Shown here piece by piece: positions 1 through 7,457 of a stretch of DNA of 9,700 bases. The notes beneath the pieces were generated by a model. The model was not told where the DNA came from, searched no databases, and saw only the letters and a list, made by a program, of their open reading frames with translations. The DNA is taken from the NCBI GenBank assembly GCA_024640205.1, contig JAHEFL010000037.1:1-9700 (forward strand), read 5' to 3'. Made by a program: the position numbers and the translations under genes. Origin of the DNA: Flavobacteriales bacterium. GTDB taxonomy: Bacteria; Bacteroidota; Bacteroidia; Flavobacteriales_F; PHOS-HE28. Within the stretch, counting starts at the first letter, position 1, and each line of letters begins with the position of its first letter.

Positions 1-1601
1 TTGACGAGATCGGCGCTGGCGTGCTTGACCACGTTATGTAGCGCCTCTTTAAGAACAAGGAAAATATTGCGTCTCGCGTCGGGTGTCATCTCCTGATCCG
101 GCCACTTATCCGCAACCTTCAGATCCAATGTGATGCGATCATTAGGCAAGTATTGGCGTGCGTACTCACCGCAATGAGCTGCCAGGTCGCTCACACTACA
201 AGAATCACTGTTCAAGGTCCATAGGATCTGTCTCATATTGCTCATGAGTTCACCAGCTTGTTCCGCAAGCTGCATGAATTCATGCGTGGCATTACCGTTA
301 GTTCCCATCCGCAAAGCCATCTCGCACTTCAGTTTCAAGGCACTTATTCCGGCACCCAGATCGTCGTGCATGTCCCTTGCCAGCTGCTCCCGGATATGGT
401 ATTCCGAGATCGTTATTTCCTGTTGCGACCGGAGGTGTTCCAATTCGGCCAGTCGTTGCATGCCACGTACCCTGCTGCGATAGATAAGAATGGCTCCGAT
501 GAGGCCGAGGATCCCAAGAATGCTCCCATAGAGCAACAGTTTCCTACTGTGCCGGACCCGTTCGAGGGCATCCACATATTGTTGACGCCGGAATTTCTCA
601 GTGACCAGTTTCTCATTGGTTTCATAGAGGTCCTTCAAGGCAGCCACGGCGGAACGTTCATTCCGCGCATTGATGGAACTGTCCAATGCATACCAACCCA
701 TCATTGTGCGCAATGCCATGTTGTCCTGTCCCAGGCGGGCATAGATCTGACTGGCCTTCTTCAAGAACCCTTGCTTCGAAGTGATGCTGATCCCCGGTAC
801 TTCGTCGAGCATCGCGAATCCAGCTTTTAGGTTGAACAAGGCACTATCCCGGGAGTCCAGATCAAGCCAAGCACACGCCAGGTCCGAGCGATCCAAGAGT
901 GCTACATCCGGGTCGTTGCCCGCCATTCCCAAGGAGCGGTGCAGGAGCTGGATCGCTGTTCGCGGTCGTCCCCGGGCCAATTCAAGGCCGCCGAGAGCCC
1001 AATCAGCAACCGCCACTCCGCGTCGAATTCCCTTTTTATGTGCAAGTTCTCTGGAGCGCAGCAGGTGTTCTTCTGCTTCGTCATGTTCGCCCACCCGGGT
1101 TAGGCATTGACCCAGATTGCCATGGATCTGGTGGAGTTCGGAAAGCGGATACCGTATCTCTGATTCCATCGGGAACCATTGCAGGGCATTCCTCAGGTAA
1201 GGGATCGCATCCCGATCATTCTGCACATTCTCATAGACCAGTCCGATCAAATTGTACTCATTGGCGATAAGTAGGCTGTCCGATAGTTTTCTTGCGATAT
1301 CCAGAGCGTTCAAGGCATTGGACATGGCTTCATCGAACAGTCCTTCATAGTAGAGCTGCTCGGCGCGATAGCTCAGGAGATAATACAGGACCTCCGGGTC
1401 GCCATCCAGCCCAACTGCTTCCAACGCCCGATCGATAAAATGGAGACCGCTATCCGGAGCAATGCCTTCCAGTTCCGGGATCAGTTCCTCCAATACGCGC
1501 ACATCCTCTCTGGTCGAGATCTGCGCGGATAAGAGCCCGGGCATCAGCAAAATGGATATTCCGTGGACCAGGACTTGGACCTTTCCGATACGAAGGTGCA
1601 T
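1..1601 (-). CDS. TPR-containing membrane sensor histidine kinase (HisKA_3 type), C-terminus cut by window edge
   Basis: The minus frame is open from an ATG at 1601 to the left edge, giving about 533 residues with the C-terminus missing. An ATG three codons upstream (1610) is also possible; I prefer 1601 because AGGA lies 8 bases before it. An in-frame stop sits at 1691-1689. Residues 1-26 form a signal peptide ending LLSAQ. Residues 67-315 are helical repeats with TPR spacing (for example the NLIGLVYENVQNDRDAIPYL stretch). Residues 313-354 look coiled coil, and 355-374 are one transmembrane helix (LLLYGSILGILGLIGAILIY). The phosphoacceptor motif REQLARDMHDDLGAG follows with His412, then the ILWTLN motif and the ATPase N box KEALHNVVKHA (Glu519, Asn523). 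The G boxes are off the window. This is the usual Bacteroidota layout of kinases that sense with periplasmic TPRs and phosphorylate a LuxR/NarL-type regulator. The ligand and the partner regulator are not visible. Confidence 0.93.
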   Translation of the reverse strand, partial: MHLRIGKVQVLVHGISILLMPGLLSAQISTREDVRVLEELIPELEGIAPDSGLHFIDRALEAVGLDGDPEVLYYLLSYRAEQLYYEGLFDEAMSNALNALDIARKLSDSLLIANEYNLIGLVYENVQNDRDAIPYLRNALQWFPMESEIRYPLSELHQIHGNLGQCLTRVGEHDEAEEHLLRSRELAHKKGIRRGVAVADWALGGLELARGRPRTAIQLLHRSLGMAGNDPDVALLDRSDLACAWLDLDSRDSALFNLKAGFAMLDEVPGISITSKQGFLKKASQIYARLGQDNMALRTMMGWYALDSSINARNERSAVAALKDLYETNEKLVTEKFRRQQYVDALERVRHSRKLLLYGSILGILGLIGAILIYRSRVRGMQRLAELEHLRSQQEITISEYHIREQLARDMHDDLGAGISALKLKCEMALRMGTNGNATHEFMQLAEQAGELMSNMRQILWTLNSDSCSVSDLAAHCGEYARQYLPNDRITLDLKVADKWPDQEMTPDARRNIFLVLKEALHNVVKHASADLV

Positions 1602-1609
1602 GGGAAGCA

Positions 1610-1613
1610 TCCT
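1610..1613 (-). promoter_or_regulatory. Shine-Dalgarno-like AGGA for the kinase start at 1601
   Basis: Read on the minus strand, AGGA occupies 1613-1610 and is followed by 8 bases and the ATG at 1601. The other candidate ATG at 1610 overlaps this motif and has no spaced ribosome binding site of its own. Bacteroidota often start translation without a strong Shine-Dalgarno sequence, so this is only a modest argument for 1601. Confidence 0.4.
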
Positions 1614-1647
1614 GGATGAATTGACCTGGAGCGGACCGTATGTCGAC

Positions 1648-1678
1648 CAAAGTACATCTGAAAATGAACCGAACGCAA
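1648..1678 (-). promoter_or_regulatory. Candidate Bacteroidota-type promoter for the histidine kinase
   Basis: On the minus strand a TTG at 1678-1676 is followed after 21 bases by TACTTTG at 1654-1648. The known Bacteroidota sigma-ABfr promoter has TTTG near -33 and TAnnTTTG near -7, about 19-21 bases apart. The downstream box here is one base short of consensus (one base between TA and TTTG) and the upstream box matches TTG only. Transcription would start near 1640, leaving a 5' leader of about 30-40 bases before the kinase start. This is a call by eye with no experimental support. Confidence 0.3.
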
Positions 1679-1868
1679 CTGGGACGGGTCAATTATCGTC
1701 AGATCAGCCCTGGTGAGGATGCGTTTTACCGGAAGGCTCCGTATTCCTCAGCCAAGTTGGTCTGCGCTCGTCGCTCCTTATTCCGGTGGTACGAACCGGG
1801 GGAGAGTCCTGTCGATCGTCATTTGGCAGGATCACAGGGTGGTCGATCTTAGTGGAAAACCGAACGCC

Positions 1869-2231
1869 ATGTACCAGCTATTATCAATGTCGTTTCTAGT
1901 GTATTTCCTGATGATCCCGAACTTGTTGAAGGCCACTCCAAGCCTATCGGATGCCGGTAATGACGCCTTGGTGGCCGTTCATGTGGATGGTCTAACAGAT
2001 CCCATGGTCGCACGCTTAGGCAAACATGTGGCCGGGCAGGCCAATATCTCCATCGAATACACGTGCACCTGGTCAGGTATCATGGTGATACGGTTCACGG
2101 ATATCACCGCTGGTGACCGTGCGGACGTCATCACTTATGCGCGCAGGATACTGGCTGAAGCGGGGATCGAGAGAGGGGTGGAATTCCTCCATGTCCACAC
2201 TTCGAGCGGCGGTAACACCGGGAAGTGTTGA
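1869..2231 (+). CDS. Small exported protein with an HMA/ferredoxin-fold-like domain lacking CxxC
   Basis: The 120 residues begin with a hydrophobic segment (residues 4-20) that could be a signal peptide or anchor, although it has no basic residue before it. The rest alternates as beta-alpha-beta-beta-alpha-beta: strand 33-39, helix 45-56, a strand/turn/strand around 59-76, helix 83-99, strand 104-110. This matches the order in heavy-metal-associated (HMA) domains, and the start VHVDGLTDPMV resembles the V.GMTCxxC opening of that family, with Asp44-Pro-Met-Val where the CxxC would be. Cysteines occur only at 66 and at the last residue, 120. The frame is open upstream to a GTG at 1713, but the translation before 1869 is basic, low in structure and does not look coding. 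No good ribosome binding site is visible. The stop lies 4 bases from the stop of the convergent PNGase F-like gene. The function is unknown, and the fold is inferred from predicted secondary structure only. Confidence 0.6.
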   Translation: MYQLLSMSFLVYFLMIPNLLKATPSLSDAGNDALVAVHVDGLTDPMVARLGKHVAGQANISIEYTCTWSGIMVIRFTDITAGDRADVITYARRILAEAGIERGVEFLHVHTSSGGNTGKC

Positions 2232-2235
2232 GGTG

Positions 2236-5200
2236 TCACTGTTTCATCAACCGGGTCGAAACGGTACCGGCCTCGGCTATGACGCGGACGATGTAAAGGC
2301 CATCGGCTTCACCTTCCAGATCTAATTGTATCCTGTCGTCACCATGCAGTTCCAGGTTACTCTCCTGCACGACGCGTCCACTGGCATCCGAGATATGGAT
2401 CATTGAACGACCGGTAAGCCCGGTCATCTGCAGGGTGTAGGTGCCTGTTCCAGGGTTCGGATAAGCAATTACGCGGGATTCATTGGAAGGCTCCTCCATT
2501 CCGACGAAGTCGCCGATCACGAAGGCCCAGTTGATCGATCGACCGAATTCGGACTGAAAGGTCTTGAGGACAGTATTGGTCAATCGGCGCAAACGGAAAT
2601 ATCCCGATCCCTGTTGCGTGTCCGCCCAATAGGAAAGCCCGTCATTACCTGTATCCATGATCTCCAGCGTGTAGCAACCCGCCGCCAGGTCCGTGGTATC
2701 CCTGTACACCGTGTTCGCTGTGTGCACGTTGCGCTGGAACTTGATGTTCCCATACACGTCCCTGATGGTGACCGTGTTCTCAAGCGGTCGGTTGTTGGTA
2801 CGGTAGTCCAGGATGATATTGTCGGTATACACTACGGGTAGTTCGAAACCGGCCGTGTAGCCATCGTTCGCAATGTGTTGGTCCGTTCCGCCGTTCGGCG
2901 CACTGGTGGAGACCTGGAACAGGTTGTCGTCATCCCCGTCCCAGAACGAGCCATCATCGATGGGAAGCACGACCTCTGCGATCTCCATGTGCTTCAATAT
3001 ACCTGACCATGTGTGGGTGAGCATCGTGCCACCACTGACGGAATAGTTGAAAGTCACGCTCGTGAGGTCCTGGCCACCCGCGTTCCGAAGCACAACCACC
3101 GGATCGTAACATATCGGATTATCACGCCGGAAATAGTCCGCCGCACTCGGCCGCTTGACCTCCAGGATCTCCGCATCCAACTCGAAGGAAGGTGGACCGT
3201 ATTCAAAAAGGTCCATGTTCACGACATAGTTCCCTGAGCCCATACCCAGGTTATTCGCCGGAACCGGTGTGATGGCGTAGTCCAGTGTCACGCTGTTCCC
3301 GGTCACATGGGAGGTGAGTTCCACGACATGGTCCTTCACAAGATCACCCGGGCACCAACCTTCACGTGATCCAAGCCAGGTCCCACCCTGTGGATATACG
3401 GGATTCAACGCGCACTCATTGGTCTGCCATATGTGCCATTCATCCGCCAGCGTTCCATTGGCGATCAGGGTGTGTGTATTGTCCTTCCATTCACAGCAAT
3501 GCGGGTAATTCCCTGAATTGCTGGCATGGCCGTGCCCCGTGAAGCGCGTACCGAGCGACCATTGCGCCGCGCTCGGATGAAGGTCCAGGGTAACCGCTGC
3601 CAATTGACTGTCATCGCTGAGGGAAGCATAGGAATAGCTGCGTTGCGGCCCCCAGGGACGTTGCATGTTGACCAATGAGCGTGGTGGCGTCCCTTCGATC
3701 ATTTCGAAGGTCACATCGATGAGTTCCTGCTGATTGCCGGCACTGAAGTCAACACTGTCGTGCAGAAGCCATTGGTAATCCGTTACATCATAGGTCCATC
3801 GGAACCCATTATTCCCGAGGCTCAATCCGATCCCGTATGGTGTGATGAACCGGCCGATCTCATAGCGATCGATCACCTCGAACGGTACACCGAAATACTC
3901 CAATGTGTCGTTCTCCGTGACCACCCCGGCTACTTCCATGGAATCCACCGCGGAGCCATCAGGGGCATAGGTGTATTGCATGCCGGCCATCCATCCGAAA
4001 ACCGTATCCACCGAGGCTACGGCATTGCCTTGTACCTCGAAGAATTGTTGAGCGATGCCAGGCCGTACGGTGGGAATTCCGATCACACCCGTCACCTCTT
4101 CAGTGACATACTGTCCTGCCCCGAAGGTCAGGTCCGGACGCACCGTGATACCTGTGGAGCTAGCTCCAAGATCCGAGGCCGGATACCGGTGCCGTTGCAC
4201 CGTGCCCATCAATATGCCACCTGTGGCCGGGTCAGCGTCATTGATCACGGCAAATTCGTCCAGGTCCTCATCAAAATGAAAGGAGTACAGGAGGGCACCA
4301 GAGAAGGGGTGGGTGCCATCCACCTTGCGATCGACCCATTCCTGGATCGTCGCTGCATCCAAGGTCGCGGCGAACACATTGAACTCGTCCACCATCCCGG
4401 GGTAGGGGTAAGCTCCGGTCGTGCCGGAACCGATCCGAAAGCTGGTGATACCGGTCATCGGCCTGGTCATTCCCGTACCACTGTGCCAAAGCACGCCGTT
4501 CAAGTATATCCGCATGATGCCGGTGCTGGAATTCTTCACGAAGGCCCAATGATTCCATTGTTCCTCCAATTCGTTCGGTAGTGCATCCTTGTCGATCCGG
4601 TCGTAACCGGTCCCATCGTTCCCGGCATCCCAGTACACCCGACTGTTGGACCAGGGAAGGTGTACGTTCAGGATCCGCAGGTCCTGTGCATCACGGGCTT
4701 CCAGGATCGAGGTGTTCAGGGGCAGGGAAGCATCGCCCTTCACCTTGAAGGTAATGGTGATCTCATCCCCCAAGGTGTTGAAGGCTTGAGGGTCGACCGC
4801 TACGTAACCGTTCATCAAACCAAGAAAACCATCCTTTGCAGTATCCTGGATCGCACTGCCTTCGGCTGAACTCGTTGCCGTTACGCCGGCTCCCATGGCT
4901 CCCATGTCCGTTTCGGAACTGATATCCAACAACAGGTTCGAAGTGCCATCCCAAACGAGATCGGTGTTCAGTTGAAGCACGTGTTCACCAGGGATGATGC
5001 CCATCCCATCGGGAACCATATCGTAAACCAGTTGTAGGTCGAGTTCATCGAATGAGACGATCGCACTGGCATTGGTCAATTTCATGCGCACCGTAAGACG
5101 CTGTACCGGTCCATTTCCAGCGTTATCCGTAGTGAACCGGATCTGCTGGATGGGACCCGCGACCAGACCGCTGGCCATCAGTTCGTCGGCGGTGAAGAGA

Positions 5201-5697
5201 TACTGCGAACGCGAAACTCCGGACGCGGTGGAAAGCATGCCCGTGTCCGTGGCATCACCTATCCCCAGCGTGTACAGGTCCTCACTCACCGTACTTGTGA
5301 CCACGCTGCCGGAAAGCAATGCCTGTTGAACATCGATCAACGGCTGTTCGACAAGCTCCAGCGAAGTTGGAGCATCCGTTCCCACAAGGAACCAAGGGTG
5401 TGTAAGGGCGTTGCTGTCCAACACGCCCGTGTGGTCGTATACGTAGCTATAGGTAAGGTAATCCCATTCACCGCAGGCGAACTGGTCCTGCGTGGTCAGG
5501 GGCGAGCATTTGAGGGTATGATGCATGAGCACCTTGCGATAGGTCTGCTGATCATCCGGGAAACTCCACCAGCCCCGCCGGGTGGTGATGGAATCAAAAC
5601 TCAGGGTCTGGATCCGTATCGTATCCTCCTGTGCATCCACCGAGGGTGCGAGCAACAACAGGATGGACAGGAGAAAGAAGGAATGCTTGATCATCAT
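2236..5697 (-). CDS. Secreted PNGase F-like protein with LamG-like insertion and T9SS type A sorting domain
   Basis: The protein has 1153 residues from an ATG at 5697. The frame is open to 5796, but only the 5697 (or 5694) start puts a classic signal peptide (residues 1-22, ending SVDAQ) at the N-terminus. Residues 31-92 and 606-671 together resemble the N-terminal domain of Flavobacterium PNGase F: CGEWD with Asp79 matches catalytic Asp60, and YEIGRFITPY (612-621) matches it exactly as I remember the enzyme. Between them sit a beta-sandwich (about 165-290, with WDGTSNLLLDI) and a LamG-like jelly roll (about 305-460, with WNHWAFVKN, YLNG and VDEFNV). Residues 686-835 resemble the second PNGase F domain: HCCEW with Glu736 matches Glu206, and Cys762 and Cys782 match a known disulfide. 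A CARDB-like domain (about 845-950) and a beta domain with YTLEIMDTGNDGLSYW (1009-1024) follow. The sorting domain is 1076-1153 (AYPNPGTGTYTLQ to the end). Export across the outer membrane is inferred. It may remove N-glycans or only bind them; that is not decided by the sequence. Confidence 0.87.
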   Translation of the reverse strand: MMIKHSFFLLSILLLLAPSVDAQEDTIRIQTLSFDSITTRRGWWSFPDDQQTYRKVLMHHTLKCSPLTTQDQFACGEWDYLTYSYVYDHTGVLDSNALTHPWFLVGTDAPTSLELVEQPLIDVQQALLSGSVVTSTVSEDLYTLGIGDATDTGMLSTASGVSRSQYLFTADELMASGLVAGPIQQIRFTTDNAGNGPVQRLTVRMKLTNASAIVSFDELDLQLVYDMVPDGMGIIPGEHVLQLNTDLVWDGTSNLLLDISSETDMGAMGAGVTATSSAEGSAIQDTAKDGFLGLMNGYVAVDPQAFNTLGDEITITFKVKGDASLPLNTSILEARDAQDLRILNVHLPWSNSRVYWDAGNDGTGYDRIDKDALPNELEEQWNHWAFVKNSSTGIMRIYLNGVLWHSGTGMTRPMTGITSFRIGSGTTGAYPYPGMVDEFNVFAATLDAATIQEWVDRKVDGTHPFSGALLYSFHFDEDLDEFAVINDADPATGGILMGTVQRHRYPASDLGASSTGITVRPDLTFGAGQYVTEEVTGVIGIPTVRPGIAQQFFEVQGNAVASVDTVFGWMAGMQYTYAPDGSAVDSMEVAGVVTENDTLEYFGVPFEVIDRYEIGRFITPYGIGLSLGNNGFRWTYDVTDYQWLLHDSVDFSAGNQQELIDVTFEMIEGTPPRSLVNMQRPWGPQRSYSYASLSDDSQLAAVTLDLHPSAAQWSLGTRFTGHGHASNSGNYPHCCEWKDNTHTLIANGTLADEWHIWQTNECALNPVYPQGGTWLGSREGWCPGDLVKDHVVELTSHVTGNSVTLDYAITPVPANNLGMGSGNYVVNMDLFEYGPPSFELDAEILEVKRPSAADYFRRDNPICYDPVVVLRNAGGQDLTSVTFNYSVSGGTMLTHTWSGILKHMEIAEVVLPIDDGSFWDGDDDNLFQVSTSAPNGGTDQHIANDGYTAGFELPVVYTDNIILDYRTNNRPLENTVTIRDVYGNIKFQRNVHTANTVYRDTTDLAAGCYTLEIMDTGNDGLSYWADTQQGSGYFRLRRLTNTVLKTFQSEFGRSINWAFVIGDFVGMEEPSNESRVIAYPNPGTGTYTLQMTGLTGRSMIHISDASGRVVQESNLELHGDDRIQLDLEGEADGLYIVRVIAEAGTVSTRLMKQ

Positions 5698-5849
5698 CGC
5701 AGGGGAATAGGGGTCCGGGCGCTCAAGGTAGCTTTCATCGTCCGAAGGAGCGGTGGCATTTCCCGGTCGCTCATGGGATCCTGGCCCATGGTGCATCGAT
5801 CTCCCGATACCTTAGCGCGCCCTTTACTGCCTGTGGAACCAACGGAAAG

Positions 5850-7430
5850 ATGATCGCACACCGCATATCCTACGGAGAAACGAAACGCATGAGTTCGTTG
5901 GTCGTCGATCACTTGAGCGGAAAGAAGGAGCTTGACGAACTGAGGGTGTGGACGCCGGACCTTGATGGCTGTCGCGCGGCGGCGGCGCAGCGATCCCTGG
6001 ACCCCACCAATAGAAGGATCTTGTGTGAAGTTGTGGAAGGGCAATATGCCGGGCTCGAGCTTGGCGATGCGGTCGCCGAGAATATGAAGTGCTTGCGGTC
6101 GGATAGGTCGCTGACCGTGACCACCGGTCATCAACTATGCATTCTTACAGGTCCGCTTTATGTGCCTTTCAAGATCCTCAATGTGATCCGGCTAGCCCGC
6201 CAACTTTCGCAGGACCTGGATCGACCCGTGGTCCCGATCTTCTGGATGGCATCGGAAGACCATGACAGACCGGAGATCGATCATGCCTGGCTGGGTGGCA
6301 CGCGTGTTCATTGGGAGGGATCGGATAGTGGTCCTGTAGGTCGTATGAAGCTGACGGGCATAGGACCGATGTTGAAGGAAGTGGAAGAGATCCTGGGCGA
6401 CGGACCGGAGGCACTCAAGCTACGTGATCTGCTGCATGAAAGCTATCGTCCTGACCGGACCCTGGCTGATGCGACAAGGCGGTTGATACATGGACTCTTC
6501 GGCCGCTTCGGGGTACTGTGTCTCGACGGTGATGATCCCCGGTTGAAGAGCCTTTTCGCGGAGGTCATGCGCGAGGAGATGATCAACCAGGTAACGTTGC
6601 GCAGTGTGACGTACGCTGATGAAAAGCTCAAGAGCTCCTATCCCATACAGGCGCATGCAAGGGAGATCAACCTGTTCCACATGCGTCCAGGGCACCGTAG
6701 CCGGATCGTGTTGGATGGAGAGCGCTACCAGGTTTTGGATGGTCCTTCGTTCACCATGGATGAAGTGATCAAGGAACTCGCGGGTCATCCGGAGAACTTT
6801 TCGCCTAATGTGTTGCTCAGGCCATTGTATCAAGAGGTGCTGTTGCCCAATGTGGCGTACATCGGTGGAGGTGGTGAATTGGCATACTGGCTTCAATTGA
6901 AATGGGCGTTCCAAGCTTTCCGGGTGCCCATGCCGGTCACCATCCTGCGTACAGGCGCCGCTTTCATCAGCGTCAAGCACATGGGCCAATGGAAGTCCAT
7001 GCGGGCCACCGTGGCTGATATTTTCGAGGACACGGAACAACTAATAAGTCGGATGGCGGAAGCTCATTCATCCTTCCCCACGGATGTGGAGCGGGAGAAG
7101 GGTCTGCTTGAGGGGATCTATACGGGCTTATTGAAGCGGGTAACGGCAGTGGATGCGTCGTTGAAAGGCGCGGTGGAGGCCAAAAGGGTGCGGGCCATGA
7201 AAGGGATGGACCGGATCGGGAGGGGATTGGTCCGCTCTGCCAAACGGGAGCAGCAGGTGTTAATGGACCGCATCGAACGGATCCAGGCTGCCGTTCTTCC
7301 TGATGGGAAGCTTCAGGAGCGGAAGGAGAACATCCTGCCGTTGATCGCAGCGCGTGGGGTGGGGTTGCTGGATGAGCTATTGGATATCCTGGATCCGCTG
7401 GATCCCCGTTTTACTCTGATCGAGGAATAG
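5850..7430 (+). CDS. bshC: Putative cysteine ligase BshC, bacillithiol biosynthesis
   Basis: The 526-residue product is close to the usual family length (B. subtilis BshC is about 539). BshC is thought to add cysteine to glucosaminyl-malate (GlcN-Mal), the last step of bacillithiol synthesis after BshA and BshB, in the cytoplasm. Family signatures are in order: the N-terminal ISYGETKRMSSLVVDHLSG, TTGHQLCILTGPLYVPFKIL (91-110), VPIFWMASEDHD (128-139), and the region from about 317 to 350 containing LLRPLYQEVLLPNVAYIGGG and GELAYW. A long basic/acidic helical stretch (about 410-500) fits the coiled coil used for dimerization in the known structure. The start at 5850 agrees with the family's N-terminus and is preceded closely by GGAAAG. 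The gene stands alone: bshA and bshB are not in the window, and both neighbours run on the opposite strand. No truncation or frameshift is seen. Confidence 0.97.
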   Translation: MIAHRISYGETKRMSSLVVDHLSGKKELDELRVWTPDLDGCRAAAAQRSLDPTNRRILCEVVEGQYAGLELGDAVAENMKCLRSDRSLTVTTGHQLCILTGPLYVPFKILNVIRLARQLSQDLDRPVVPIFWMASEDHDRPEIDHAWLGGTRVHWEGSDSGPVGRMKLTGIGPMLKEVEEILGDGPEALKLRDLLHESYRPDRTLADATRRLIHGLFGRFGVLCLDGDDPRLKSLFAEVMREEMINQVTLRSVTYADEKLKSSYPIQAHAREINLFHMRPGHRSRIVLDGERYQVLDGPSFTMDEVIKELAGHPENFSPNVLLRPLYQEVLLPNVAYIGGGGELAYWLQLKWAFQAFRVPMPVTILRTGAAFISVKHMGQWKSMRATVADIFEDTEQLISRMAEAHSSFPTDVEREKGLLEGIYTGLLKRVTAVDASLKGAVEAKRVRAMKGMDRIGRGLVRSAKREQQVLMDRIERIQAAVLPDGKLQERKENILPLIAARGVGLLDELLDILDPLDPRFTLIEE

Positions 7431-7457
7431 CGGTATGATGAAGCCTACGACCCAGTC

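Noticed and set aside
258..830. Plus-strand open frame of 190 codons opposite the histidine kinase.
   Set aside because: The minus strand encodes the transmembrane helix, the His phosphoacceptor motif and the TPR end of the kinase in this stretch. The plus frame has no domain and no ribosome binding site.
1450..1692. Minus-strand open frame of 80 codons overlapping the kinase start.
   Set aside because: It runs in a different frame from the kinase, whose signal peptide and TPR region occupy 1601 downward. The alternative product is Arg/Pro-rich without structure.
1713..1868. N-terminal extension of the small plus-strand gene from a GTG at 1713.
   Set aside because: The 52 extra residues are basic and look non-coding, and they would place the hydrophobic export segment in the middle of the protein.
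3760..4581. Plus-strand open frame of 273 codons opposite the PNGase F-like gene.
   Set aside because: It is a shadow of the minus-strand gene, whose translation has clear LamG and PNGase F signatures here. The plus translation is rich in His, Arg and Pro with no recognisable domain.
5729..5736. TAGCTTTC as a -7 box for bshC on the plus strand.
   Set aside because: It matches TAnnTTTG except for the last base, but there is no TTTG about 19-21 bases upstream, and it would give a leader of over 100 bases.
6420..7040. Minus-strand open frame of 206 codons inside bshC.
   Set aside because: BshC signature motifs are encoded on the plus strand in the same place; the minus translation looks random.
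7431..7457. Possible terminator in the short gap between bshC and the right-hand gene.
   Set aside because: The 27 bases contain no inverted repeat or T-run that I can see.
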